The translations under genes were made by a program, and so were the position numbers. The notes under the pieces are model-generated. The model was given only the letters and a program-made list of their open reading frames with translations. It had not been told where the DNA came from and did not search any database. Positions 54,035-62,520 of a stretch of DNA of 64,000 nucleotides are shown here, one piece after another. Position 1 is the stretch's first letter. Every line of letters begins with the position of its first letter. The stretch is from Mycobacterium sp. ENV421 (GTDB lineage: Bacteria; Actinomycetota; Actinomycetes; Mycobacteriales; Mycobacteriaceae): positions 82,135 to 146,134 of the forward strand of contig NZ_PDHO01000014.1 in the NCBI RefSeq assembly GCF_002887815.1, written 5' to 3'.

Positions 54035-54642
54035 TACGCCTCCCAGGCCGCGATCAGTTGGTCGGTGGTGGTGATGGTCGCCAGCAAGGCCAGGGTGTTG
54101 TCGATGATGGCGGTGCCGTACTCGGCGGGTACCCCGGCGACCGCATCGCGCGGCAGCACAACGCGGTAGCCGGCGTTGACGGCGTCCATCACCAGATTGG
54201 GGATCGCCACGTTCAGTGACACCCCGACGGCGACGACGGTGGTCGCACCGAGGTTGCGCAGGATCGCGTCGAGATCGGTCCCGCCCATCGGGCCCAGGCC
54301 ATGCCATCGACTCAGGACGAGATCGGTTGACTCCGGGCCGAATTGCGGCAACAGCGTGGCACCGGGGCTGCCCGGCGCGATGTCCACCCCGCCGGCGCCG
54401 ATCGCGAACAGCTTGGCATTGTGATTGGAGCCGAGTCCATCGGGCCGACGCTGTACCAGGCAGTGCACCACCGTCGCCCCGGCCGTCCGTGCCGCGGGCA
54501 ACAGGCGCGCGATGTTGGGTAGCGCCTCGCGTTCCGCTTCGCGGGCCAATGCTGCCAGTCCGGCATCGGGTCCGACGACGGCTCCCTGCAACTCCTGGGT
54601 GACGATGACGGTGTGGCCCGGGTCGACGAGCTCCGCCTTCAT
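54034..54642 (-). CDS. Isochorismatase-fold protein lacking the catalytic triad
   Basis: A 202-aa isochorismatase-like hydrolase fold (VIVTQELQGAVVG at the N-terminus; LGATTVVAVGVSLNVAIPN; DAVNAGYRVVLPRDAVAG). The position of the catalytic cysteine is alanine (A146 in SLNVAIPN, where the family has a TxxCV pattern). The N-terminal catalytic Asp appears as Glu (E17) and the lysine region reads SRWHGL. It is therefore probably inactive as a cysteine hydrolase. ATG 54642 overlaps the Rieske gene by 4 bp. A structural or non-hydrolytic role is inferred. Confidence 0.8.
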   Translation of the reverse strand: MKAELVDPGHTVIVTQELQGAVVGPDAGLAALAREAEREALPNIARLLPAARTAGATVVHCLVQRRPDGLGSNHNAKLFAIGAGGVDIAPGSPGATLLPQFGPESTDLVLSRWHGLGPMGGTDLDAILRNLGATTVVAVGVSLNVAIPNLVMDAVNAGYRVVLPRDAVAGVPAEYGTAIIDNTLALLATITTTDQLIAAWEA

Positions 54643-55640
54643 ACCGGTGCCGCCGAGACGTCGTAGAACTGCTGAGCCCACTTACGCATCGCCATATAGG
54701 GTTTCGCGTCGACTTTCGCCAGGGCAGGGTGTTCGACGTACTTTTGGTAGCGCCAGATCTCGAGGTCGTCCCACACCGTGCCCAGGTACTGCTTCTCCAC
54801 CCGTTCTCGGACGTCGTCGGGCGGAATGTCACTGGCGTCGCCGTCTTTTCGCGGACACCAGATGGAATAGAACATGTTGGACACCTCGTCGTCGACGGGC
54901 GTGCAGGCGAAGATCAGCCGGTGGTTCGACGAGCCCTCGAAGGCACTGATGGCGAAACCCAGCCCGGAGAAGTGGCTGTGAATACGCAAGGCCATGGCGT
55001 TCGGATCGTCGCTGCGGGCATCGGGCCAGCCGGTGACGAACCGCCACTCTTCGTCGACCGCCTCCCACTCCAGGCAGACCGGAGTGACCGTGGCGTGGTG
55101 GACGTAGTGGAAATGCGAACTGTCCGGACCGTTTTCGGCAACGATTTGGGGATGCACCGGCTCGTTCTCGGCGAAGCGGGAGAACTCCGGGTACGGGCGG
55201 TAGTAGGCGTCGGGGGCCGCGGTGAACTGCGGGAACTTGGCGAACAGATCGGGCAGCTCCCACCGGGGTGGCTCACCGCCCGGGTGGTGCCACAAAAAGA
55301 TGCAGCCGTGTTGCTCCTCGACGGGGTAGGTCCGTAGGCGCAGCCCCCTGTTGGGTCGGTCCGGCTGATAGGGGATGTAGGTGTTGGCGCCGTCGGGCCC
55401 CCAGCGCCAGCCGTGGAACGGGCACTCGACGCAGTCGCCGACGACGGTACCGCCATGCCCGATGTGCGCGCCGAGGTGCTTGCAGTGACCTTCGAGCACG
55501 TGCAGTTCGCCGGCGGAGTCGCGATAGATGACCAGGTCCTCGCCGAAGTACCGCAGCGGTCGGACGTCACCGACGGCGTACTGCGCCGACCAGCCGATCA
55601 TGAACCAGCCGGTGACTTTCCAAGTGAATGGCACCTTCAC
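54639..55640 (-). CDS. Rieske non-heme iron oxygenase, KshA-like
   Basis: A 333-aa oxygenase component. The Rieske 2Fe-2S ligands are C53/H55 (HCKHLGAH) and C73/H76 (CPFHGW). The mononuclear iron site is visible as ENGPDSSHFHYVHH (about 168-181). Length and motif spacing fit the KshA type (3-ketosteroid 9-alpha-hydroxylase oxygenase) rather than aromatic-ring dioxygenases. No matching KshB-like reductase is in the window. The start overlaps the F420-type gene by 4 bp. A hydroxylation on a polycyclic or branched substrate is plausible. Confidence 0.9.
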   Translation of the reverse strand: MKVPFTWKVTGWFMIGWSAQYAVGDVRPLRYFGEDLVIYRDSAGELHVLEGHCKHLGAHIGHGGTVVGDCVECPFHGWRWGPDGANTYIPYQPDRPNRGLRLRTYPVEEQHGCIFLWHHPGGEPPRWELPDLFAKFPQFTAAPDAYYRPYPEFSRFAENEPVHPQIVAENGPDSSHFHYVHHATVTPVCLEWEAVDEEWRFVTGWPDARSDDPNAMALRIHSHFSGLGFAISAFEGSSNHRLIFACTPVDDEVSNMFYSIWCPRKDGDASDIPPDDVRERVEKQYLGTVWDDLEIWRYQKYVEHPALAKVDAKPYMAMRKWAQQFYDVSAAPV

Positions 55641-56584
55641 GCGGCACCTCCTCGAACCGGTGTACTGATCACGTCGCCTGCAATGACCACCTCGCCGAAC
55701 GCGTCGATGTAGTCGAGCGCAGCCGCCGGGGTGGGAGCGTCGACGCGAGCGACTGCCCAGTTCGCGCCGTGGCCGGCGAGTTCACTCAGCGTGTCCTCCG
55801 CTTGGCGCCGCGAGGAGTTGTCGTCCAGGTCGATCCAGGGGCAGATGACTTGCACATCGAGCTCCTCCGGATCCCGACCGGCGTCGGCCAAGGCTTGACG
55901 CAGCCGGCCGAGTCGGGCGCCGAACGCCGCGGCGTCCTCCAGCGCGGCCGTGCCGATCGCCGACGCCATGCCCGCGGGCACGATGAGCGGCATCCAGCCG
56001 CTGCCGTATTCGACGACACGGCGCACGGCGGCTGCGGTGTTTCCGCCGATCCAGATCGGTGGATGCGGGCGCTGCACCGGTGGCTGCAGCCACATCGGAC
56101 CGGTTGCCGTGAATCCCCGCCCACTGACCGGTGTTTCGGGGTCGGTCCAGATGGACCGCAGTGCGGCGAGTGCTTCGTCGAGCAGTCCGGCCCGGTCGTC
56201 GACCTCGACACCGAGCGCGGCGAACTCCGAGCGCAGGTACCCCGCGCCCACTCCGGCGATCAGCCGGCCGCCGGACAAGATATCCAGGCTGCCGAGCGCC
56301 TTGGCGGACAGATACGGGTTGCGAAAGGGCAGCACGAACAGGTTGGTCATCAGTCGGATCCGGCTGGTCACCCCGGCCATGAAGCTCAGCGCCGCGACGG
56401 GGTCCAAGGTGTTGTGCCCGCCGTTGCGGCGCCATTTCAGCGATGGTGCCGGATGTTCGGAGAGCGCAACCGCGGAGAAGCCTGCCGCTTCGGCTCTCGA
56501 CACGACGTCTCGGATCACGTCGGGGGAGAGGAAATCCGCGGGCGCGGTGGGTAGCTCGCTCGGATACTCCAGGGTGTACCGCAT
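55637..56584 (-). CDS. LLM class F420-dependent oxidoreductase
   Basis: A 315-aa luciferase-like TIM-barrel protein. ALSEHPAPSLKW (about 40-51), VTSRIRLMTNLFVLPFRNP, and SGGRLIAGVGAGYLRSEF match the actinobacterial F420-type LLM subgroup. Use of F420 rather than FMN is by family. ATG 56584 heads the leftward four-gene operon with the Rieske oxygenase, isochorismatase-like protein and P450. The perfect operator at 56630 lies 46 bp upstream. Confidence 0.88.
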   Translation of the reverse strand: MRYTLEYPSELPTAPADFLSPDVIRDVVSRAEAAGFSAVALSEHPAPSLKWRRNGGHNTLDPVAALSFMAGVTSRIRLMTNLFVLPFRNPYLSAKALGSLDILSGGRLIAGVGAGYLRSEFAALGVEVDDRAGLLDEALAALRSIWTDPETPVSGRGFTATGPMWLQPPVQRPHPPIWIGGNTAAAVRRVVEYGSGWMPLIVPAGMASAIGTAALEDAAAFGARLGRLRQALADAGRDPEELDVQVICPWIDLDDNSSRRQAEDTLSELAGHGANWAVARVDAPTPAAALDYIDAFGEVVIAGDVISTPVRGGAA

Positions 56585-56629
56585 CGCCCACCTGAGGGTT
56601 TCGGGGAACCGCGATCAGGCCGGTTCCAA

Positions 56630-56648
56630 TACTGTAATCATTACAGTA
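56630..56648. promoter_or_regulatory. Perfect 19-bp operator TACTGTAA-TCA-TTACAGTA
   Basis: This is an exact palindrome in both 8-bp arms and the best copy of the island motif. It sits in the divergent promoter between the F420-type/Rieske/P450 operon (start 56584) and the BVMO operon (start 56682). A TACAGT -10-like box is present on each strand inside the palindrome, so a bound repressor would block both promoters. Confidence 0.85.
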
Positions 56649-56681
56649 GCATCCGCTGTGCGGTTGGCGAAGGGTCAAATA

Positions 56682-58292
56682 ATGGATAGTGCAGATGTGC
56701 TCGTGATCGGAGCCGGGTTCTCCGGTCTCTACATGCTGCACCGGTTGCGACAGCTCGGGGTCCGGGCACAGGTACTGGAGAGAGCCGAAAAGATCGGCGG
56801 CACTTGGCTGTTCAATCGCTACCCGGGTGCACGCTGCGACATCGAGAGTATCGAGTACTCCTACAGCTTCTCCGAGGAGATCCAGCAGGAGTGGGTGTGG
56901 ACCGAGACCATGCCGGCCCAACCGGAGATCGAGGCCTACCTCAACTTCGTCGCCGACCGCCTTGACCTGCGCCGCGACATCCGGCTCGGCACCGACGTGA
57001 CCGCGATGACGTTCGACGACGACAGTGCGAGGTGGACGCTGCACGCCGCCGACGGCGAGACGTTCGTGGCCCCCTTCGTCGTCGCAGCATCCGGCATCCT
57101 GTCGGTCCCGCTGGAGCCCGACATCCCCGGCATGGGCACCTTCGCGGGGGACTCGCTGTTCACCAGCAGGTGGCCGGCGGGCGGCTTCGACCTGTCCGGT
57201 AAGCGGGTCGGCGTCATCGGAACGGGTTCGACCGCCGTGCAGATGATCCCGGTGATCGCGCGGGAGGTCCAGCAGCTCTGCGTGTTTCAGCGATCGCCGG
57301 CATTCACGCTGCCGTGGGAGGTGCGGCGGTTCGAGGCCGGTGAACTCGACGAGATGAAGGCGAACTACGGCGAGATCCGGCAGGCGCAGCGCCACCATCC
57401 GGTCGGTGCGGCACGACTCTCGGCGTTCTCGGTGCTGATCGACATGCTCGTCAGCCCGCCCATCAAGTCGGCCACCCGCGACGAGCAGGTGCGTGCCGTC
57501 GACGAGCGCGGCGTGATGGGGGCGCTCAACTGGGGTGACATTTTCTTCGATATCGAGGCCAACCGGATGGCCACCGCGCTGTACGGCGAGGCGATCGCCC
57601 GGATCGTCCACGATCCCGACACCGCCGCGGCGCTGGTCCCGAGTCACCCGTTCGGCTGCAAACGGCCGATCATCGATCAGGGGTACTACCAGACCTACAA
57701 CCGCGACAACGTGACGTTGGTGGACCTGCGCAAGCATCCGATCCGCACCATCACCCCGGGCGGTATCGACACCGCGGCCGGGCACTATGACCTCGACGTG
57801 ATCATCTATGCCACCGGATTCGACGCGATGACAGGTGCACTCACCCGCATCGACGTTCGCGGCCGGGACGGTGTGCTGTTGCGGGACGTCTGGGCCGAGC
57901 ATGGTCCGGTGTCCTACCTCGGGCTGGCGGTCGCCGGGTTCCCCAACCTGTTCACCGTTCAGGGACCGGGCAGCCCGGCGGCGGCGACGAACTTCGTCAC
58001 CGCGCTCGAACAGCACGTCGAATGGATCGGTGACTGCATCGCCTACTTGAGGGCCAACGGTCACCGCTCCATCGAGGCGACGCCGGAGGCGCAGCACGAG
58101 TGGATCGAGCACACCACATCCCTTGTGGCGGCGACGGTTCTGGTCCACCCGAGCTGCGATTCGTGGTACAACGGCGCCAACGTTCCCGGTAAGAAACGGA
58201 TGTACATGGGCTACACGGCAGGCATTCCGGAGTACCGGCGCCGCTGCGACGAGATCGCCGGCGCGGGTTACGCCGGCTTCCTGCTGGCGTGA
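56682..58292 (+). CDS. Baeyer-Villiger-type flavoprotein monooxygenase with altered fingerprint
   Basis: A 536-aa class B monooxygenase. The FAD motif is GAGFSG (10-15), the second type I BVMO motif is GGTWLFNRYPGARCD (39-53) and the NADPH motif is GTGSTA. The BVMO fingerprint FxGxxxHxxxW reads FAGDSLFTSRW (154-164), with Phe160 in place of the histidine. Relatives act on cyclic ketones, but loss of that His makes Baeyer-Villiger activity uncertain. ATG 56682 has AAGGG about seven bases upstream. It overlaps the following hydrolase by 4 bp; a lactone-forming then opening pair is plausible. Confidence 0.88.
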   Translation: MDSADVLVIGAGFSGLYMLHRLRQLGVRAQVLERAEKIGGTWLFNRYPGARCDIESIEYSYSFSEEIQQEWVWTETMPAQPEIEAYLNFVADRLDLRRDIRLGTDVTAMTFDDDSARWTLHAADGETFVAPFVVAASGILSVPLEPDIPGMGTFAGDSLFTSRWPAGGFDLSGKRVGVIGTGSTAVQMIPVIAREVQQLCVFQRSPAFTLPWEVRRFEAGELDEMKANYGEIRQAQRHHPVGAARLSAFSVLIDMLVSPPIKSATRDEQVRAVDERGVMGALNWGDIFFDIEANRMATALYGEAIARIVHDPDTAAALVPSHPFGCKRPIIDQGYYQTYNRDNVTLVDLRKHPIRTITPGGIDTAAGHYDLDVIIYATGFDAMTGALTRIDVRGRDGVLLRDVWAEHGPVSYLGLAVAGFPNLFTVQGPGSPAAATNFVTALEQHVEWIGDCIAYLRANGHRSIEATPEAQHEWIEHTTSLVAATVLVHPSCDSWYNGANVPGKKRMYMGYTAGIPEYRRRCDEIAGAGYAGFLLA

Positions 58293-59407
58293 GCGGGATG
58301 GGGCTGAGCACCGCACACCGACTGGCGACCCAGCTGGGCGGCGTGCTACCCCGGTCGCTGGTTGCCTTGCACCGCTCGAAGGACTGGAGCCCGCTGACCG
58401 GGCGCGGTGTACGGCAGGTCGCCGAGGTCGCCCTTGATGAGCTGGTGGTCACCGGGATGACCCTGATGTCGTCACCGCCCCGGCTGGACCGTCCGGTCGA
58501 AGACTATGCCGGGGTGGCGGCCGACTTGGTCGCCCTCGGGGTTACCGGAGTGCATAATGCGCCGGAGCCGTTGAAGGTCAACAGTATTCGGCGGGTCAGC
58601 GCCGGAGTGCTGTCCTATGAGCGAATGAGCTATGACCACGACCCGCAACTGGTCTCTGCGCTGGCGGCCGAAGGGCACGACGGTCCGGCCTGCGCCGAGG
58701 TCGTGCTGTTCCGCCACGACGACGGACCGCGGCCCTGGCTGGTGTGGGTACACGGTGCGGGCCAGGGCGGCATGTCCGACATCCTGGTCGCCAGGGTCGG
58801 GCGCATCCACCGGGAGTTGGGCTTCAATGTCGCGTTACCCGTTCAGCCCGGACATGGGCCGCGGCGCGACCGCTGGCCGGCGTATCCCGGCACAGACCCG
58901 GTCGCGAACGTCGCGGGAATGGTCCGGGCGGTCTCGGAGGTGCGCGCGGTGATCGACTGGATCGAGCCTGACGCGACCACGATCGCCGTCTCCGGGTTGT
59001 CGCTGGGTAGCGCGGTCGCAGCCCTGGTCGCGGGGCTGGACGACCGCGTCCGCGCCGTCGCGCTCTACACGCCGATCCTCGGGCTGAACGGGATGATCGC
59101 CCGGCACCTGCACCGGTGGGGGTCGGCAGCCGATAGCGTCGGGGCCGCAATGACATCCGACATCGTGTCGGACCTCACCTCGGTGATCGATCCGCTCGCG
59201 CTCGACCCGTTACCGTCCCCGGACCGGCGATTGATCGTCGGGGCGTGGCACGACCAGATGGCCTACCGGCAGTCCGCGCTGGCGTTGCACGAACGTTGGG
59301 GCGGGCAGTTGTACTGGCATGACGGCGGACATGTCGGACATCTGTTCTCGGGTGCCGTCCAGGCGCAGACCGAGCAGTTCCTGCGCGCGCTGACTCAGGC
59401 GCCGTAG
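58289..59407 (+). CDS. Alpha/beta hydrolase
   Basis: A 372-aa hydrolase with HGAGQGGM (oxyanion loop, about 152-159), nucleophile elbow GLSLGSA (about 231-237; GxSxG serine), and a late acid-His pattern (HDQMAYRQ; GGHVGHL). GTG 58289 overlaps the BVMO stop by 4 bp, so the two are almost certainly co-translated, consistent with hydrolysis of the oxygenated product. No signal peptide is seen. Its 3' end overlaps the convergent TetR gene by 13 bp. Confidence 0.85.
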   Translation: MSGMGLSTAHRLATQLGGVLPRSLVALHRSKDWSPLTGRGVRQVAEVALDELVVTGMTLMSSPPRLDRPVEDYAGVAADLVALGVTGVHNAPEPLKVNSIRRVSAGVLSYERMSYDHDPQLVSALAAEGHDGPACAEVVLFRHDDGPRPWLVWVHGAGQGGMSDILVARVGRIHRELGFNVALPVQPGHGPRRDRWPAYPGTDPVANVAGMVRAVSEVRAVIDWIEPDATTIAVSGLSLGSAVAALVAGLDDRVRAVALYTPILGLNGMIARHLHRWGSAADSVGAAMTSDIVSDLTSVIDPLALDPLPSPDRRLIVGAWHDQMAYRQSALALHERWGGQLYWHDGGHVGHLFSGAVQAQTEQFLRALTQAP

Positions 59408-60003
59408 TCTCGGACGATCCGGTCGCGTGCGTGCGCCAGTTCGGCATCCAGGTCGAACCCGGACGGCAGCGCGACCCACTGAAAGGCGAGGCCGAAGAAC
59501 GCGGCGGTGATATCGCTGACCGCCCGGTCCAGATCAATGTCAGGACGAACTGAGTTGTCCCGCTGTCCTTTCCGCAGTCCGTCGGCCACGTTCGCGACAC
59601 CCCCGGTCAGCTGGACCTGGACGCGATCGCGAAGTGGTGAGGTGGTCTTCATCGCCTCGAAGGTGGACACGAACATCGCGCGCAACACGTCCCGATCAAC
59701 GGCGTACAGGTCGCGGATCCGGTCGATGTGCGCAAGCACCTGGTCCATTCCGGTCGGGTACGGCACAAGGTCCGGGTTGAGCCGGCTCACGTACTCCTGC
59801 AGGAAGTCCTCCAGGATCGCCTCCTTGCCGCCGAAGCGGGCGTGCACCATCGTGCGGCTGTATCCGGCGCGGCGGCCGATGTCGGCGGCAGTGGTTGCCT
59901 CCCAGCCTTTCTCGACGATCAGCTCGGCAGCGGCCTCCATCAGGCGGCGCCGGGACGTCTCGACTCGTTCGGGCTGCGTCAAACCACGTGCGGGGGAAGG
60001 CAC
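59395..60003 (-). CDS. TetR family regulator
   Basis: A 202-aa TetR with helix-turn-helix (about 35-65; TTAADIGRRAGYSRTMVHARFGGKEAI) and a TetR_C ligand domain. GTG 60003 is the start. It is divergent from the kinase-SnoaL-LLM operon (60041), and the inverted repeat at 60020-60040 sits between, 17 bp from its start. It probably represses itself and that operon. It lies outside the TACTGTAA regulon. Confidence 0.92.
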   Translation of the reverse strand: MPSPARGLTQPERVETSRRRLMEAAAELIVEKGWEATTAADIGRRAGYSRTMVHARFGGKEAILEDFLQEYVSRLNPDLVPYPTGMDQVLAHIDRIRDLYAVDRDVLRAMFVSTFEAMKTTSPLRDRVQVQLTGGVANVADGLRKGQRDNSVRPDIDLDRAVSDITAAFFGLAFQWVALPSGFDLDAELAHARDRIVRDYGA

Positions 60004-60019
60004 CCTTGCATATTAAACA

Positions 60020-60040
60020 CCTCGCAACTATCTTGCGAGG
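60020..60040. promoter_or_regulatory. Perfect inverted repeat directly abutting a GTG start
   Basis: CCTCGCAA-ctatc-TTGCGAGG: 8-bp perfect arms, 5-bp spacer. The next base begins the GTG of the kinase gene at 60041. TATCTT inside it could serve as a -10 box for a leaderless transcript. It is the likely operator of the TetR at 59395. Confidence 0.75.
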
Positions 60041-61087
60041 GTGACTTCAGCGACGGCACAGGTGCCGTCAGGCATCGACGCCGTCGACCCGGCGTGGCTC
60101 ACCGAGGCATTGCACACGACCGTGACCGACGTCGTCGCCGAACAGATCGCCCAGGACAGCGGATTCTCGTCGCTGCTGTATCGCCTGCACCTCACCGGTG
60201 AGGGCGTTCCCCGAACGGTCATCGCCAAGCTGGCGGCGCAGTCGGAGGCTCGCGGCGCGATGGAGCTGCTCGGCGGGTACCGGCGCGAACTGGCCTTCTA
60301 TCGCGATATCGCGGGTCGCGCTCCGCTGGGCACCCCGCACGTTTACGCGGCGCGGATGGCCGACGACTCCGCCGATTTCGTCCTGGTGATGGAAGACCTG
60401 TTGGAGTGGGAGAACGCCGACCACCTTGCGGGATTGTCGATCGAACAGGCGAGGCTGTGCATCCAGCAGTTGGCCGGATTGCACGCATGGTCGGTCGAGC
60501 CGTCCAATACTGCTGCACTGCAGGTATTTCCACGTTTCGACATGCCCGCCGTCCGCGATCTACTGGTGCCTGCCTTCGGTCCCGGCTGGGAGATCTACCG
60601 AACGCACTCGGCGGCACCGGTGCCGGAGTCGGTCGCCCGTTTCGCAGAGCGGTTCACCGAGCACGCCGCGACGGCGCTCGACGGCTTGACCGAGCGGTCG
60701 ATGCTGCTGCACGGCGACATCCGCGCCGACAACATGTTCTTCTCGGGCGAGGAGATGAAGGTGGTGGACTTTCAGTTCGCCTGTGTCGGTGCGGGTGCGG
60801 CCGACATCGCCTACCTGGTCAGCCAGGGATTGCCCAGCGAGAAACGGCGCGGCCGGGACGAGATACTGGTGCGCGAATACCTTCGGGATCTGGGCGACAT
60901 CGGCTACTCGTTCGACGAGGCGTGGCGCCACTACCGATTGGCGACGGGATTCCTGATCGTGCTGCCCGTCATCACGTTGCTCGGCTGGGATGCGTTGCCG
61001 CAGCGCTCGCGCGAGCTCTGCCTGACCCTGACCGATCGGGCGGTGGCGACGATCGCCGACATCGATGCGCTGGAGGTGTTCGGATGA
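60041..61087 (+). CDS. APH-fold phosphotransferase (kinase-like)
   Basis: A 348-aa aminoglycoside-phosphotransferase-fold protein with catalytic loop HGDIRADN (224-231) and metal motif VVDFQF (241-246). The nucleotide lysine is probably in VIAKLAA (60-66). GTG 60041 follows the inverted repeat immediately, which suggests a leaderless message. It is distantly related to the kinase at 12158 by the same fold. It heads an operon with a SnoaL-like protein and an F420-type enzyme, all joined by 4-bp overlaps. The phosphorylated substrate is unknown. Confidence 0.86.
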   Translation: MTSATAQVPSGIDAVDPAWLTEALHTTVTDVVAEQIAQDSGFSSLLYRLHLTGEGVPRTVIAKLAAQSEARGAMELLGGYRRELAFYRDIAGRAPLGTPHVYAARMADDSADFVLVMEDLLEWENADHLAGLSIEQARLCIQQLAGLHAWSVEPSNTAALQVFPRFDMPAVRDLLVPAFGPGWEIYRTHSAAPVPESVARFAERFTEHAATALDGLTERSMLLHGDIRADNMFFSGEEMKVVDFQFACVGAGAADIAYLVSQGLPSEKRRGRDEILVREYLRDLGDIGYSFDEAWRHYRLATGFLIVLPVITLLGWDALPQRSRELCLTLTDRAVATIADIDALEVFG

Positions 61088-61458
61088 GCCGCAGCGCGCG
61101 CGAGGTCGTCGAGCTGTACAACCTGGTGGTCTGGAACGACCGGGATGTCGCACTCGCTGAGGAACTGCTGGGCGACAGCGTGATTCGACACGAGGTCGGC
61201 GAGGCTGTCGTGCTCACCCACGCCGAGGCGGTCCAGCGGGTCGTCGACCACTTGGAGATGTTCGACGAGATCCGCTTCGACCTGAACCTGGTGGTGGCCG
61301 GCGACGACGGCGAGCACGTCGCGATCGTGTACCAATCGCCGATGACGCTCAAGGACGGTGGGCGGGTCGACGTGGGCAGTATGGAGATCTTCCGCGTCGT
61401 CGACGGCCGGATCACCGAAGTGTGGAATTGCGGCTACAAACAAGGAGTTTGGGCATGA
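61084..61458 (+). CDS. SnoaL-like / NTF2-fold protein
   Basis: A 124-aa cone-shaped NTF2-fold protein. The opening helix (REVVELYNLVVWNDRDVALAEELL) and final strands (GSMEIFRVVDGRITEVWNCG) match the SnoaL-like family, which includes polyketide cyclases, steroid isomerases and epoxide hydrolases. ATG 61084 overlaps the kinase stop by 4 bp and the 3' end overlaps the LLM gene by 4 bp. It could be an isomerase or dehydratase on a ring intermediate. Catalytic residues are not certain from sequence. Confidence 0.8.
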   Translation: MSRSAREVVELYNLVVWNDRDVALAEELLGDSVIRHEVGEAVVLTHAEAVQRVVDHLEMFDEIRFDLNLVVAGDDGEHVAIVYQSPMTLKDGGRVDVGSMEIFRVVDGRITEVWNCGYKQGVWA

Positions 61459-62504
61459 CTTCTGGACGTGTGCTCGACGAGCTCGGTTACTACCTGCTGG
61501 CGGGTGCCGGCGGCGAGGGTCCGGCCACGCTGATGGACGAAGCCCGCCGCGGCGAGGAGTTGGGCTTCGGCACCGGCTTCATCTCCGAGCGCTGGAATGT
61601 CAAGGAGGCCTCTTCGCTGGTGGGCGCGGCGTGCGCGGTGACCAGCCGGATGCAGATCGCCACGGCGGCAACCAATCACAACACCCGTCACCCGCTGATC
61701 ACCGGATCATGGGCGACCACCATGCACCGGCTCTCGGGTGGGCGCTTCACGCTCGGGATCGGCCGCGGCATAGCGGCGCTCTACGGGGCGTTCGGCATTC
61801 CTCCGGTGACCACCGCGCAGATGGAAGACTTCGCCCAGGTGATGCGCCGGCTGTGGCACGGCGAGCTGATCTTCAACCACGACGGTCCGTTGGGGAAATA
61901 CCCTGTTCTCTTCTTGGATCCGGACTTCAACGAGGACATCCGGCTGGCTCTGGTGGCGTTCGGCCCGGAGACGCTGAAGCTCGGCGGTCGGGAGTTCGAT
62001 GACGTCATCCTGCACACCTACTTCACTCCGGAGACGTTGACGCGCTGCGTCAAGACCGTCAAGGACGCCGCCGAGCAGGCCGGTCGTGATCCGGCCAGCG
62101 TGCGGGTGTGGTCGTGCTTCGCCACCGTGGGCGATCACCTGCCCGAGGAGTTACGGCTCAAGAAGACCGTCGCGCGGCTGGCCACCTACCTGCAGGGCTA
62201 CGGCGACCTGATGGTCACCACGAACAACTGGGATCCCGCTGTGCTGGAACGCTTCCGCGCGGACTCGGTGGTGCAGTCGGTGGGCGGCGGGATCGACCAC
62301 AAGGCGACAGCCGAGCAGATCGAGCACATCGCGACGCTGATTCCCGATGAGTGGCTGGAGCCGTCGGCCACCGGCTCGGCGGAACAGTGTGTGGACCGCA
62401 TCCGCAAGGAGTTCGGCTACGGCGCCGACGCGGTGATCATGCACGGCGCGACGCCGGACGAGTTGGAGCCGGTGGTCGCGGCGTACCGGCAGGCGGTCAG
62501 GTAG
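61455..62504 (+). CDS. LLM class F420-dependent oxidoreductase
   Basis: A 349-aa luciferase-like protein (GFISERWNVKEASSL; ATAATNHNTRHPL; LSGGRFTLGIGRGIAALYGAFG) of the actinobacterial F420-type group. It differs clearly from the LLM protein at 55637. ATG 61455 overlaps the SnoaL-like stop by 4 bp. It is the third gene of the operon controlled by the TetR at 59395. Reduction or oxidation of a carbonyl or ring double bond is suggested by the family only. Confidence 0.88.
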   Translation: MTSGRVLDELGYYLLAGAGGEGPATLMDEARRGEELGFGTGFISERWNVKEASSLVGAACAVTSRMQIATAATNHNTRHPLITGSWATTMHRLSGGRFTLGIGRGIAALYGAFGIPPVTTAQMEDFAQVMRRLWHGELIFNHDGPLGKYPVLFLDPDFNEDIRLALVAFGPETLKLGGREFDDVILHTYFTPETLTRCVKTVKDAAEQAGRDPASVRVWSCFATVGDHLPEELRLKKTVARLATYLQGYGDLMVTTNNWDPAVLERFRADSVVQSVGGGIDHKATAEQIEHIATLIPDEWLEPSATGSAEQCVDRIRKEFGYGADAVIMHGATPDELEPVVAAYRQAVR

Positions 62505-62520
62505 CTGAAGTCGGTTCGCC

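Noticed and set aside
55782..58316. An 844-codon minus-strand open frame
   Set aside because: It lies opposite the BVMO gene and out of frame with the LLM gene; no recognisable motif and shadow-like composition.
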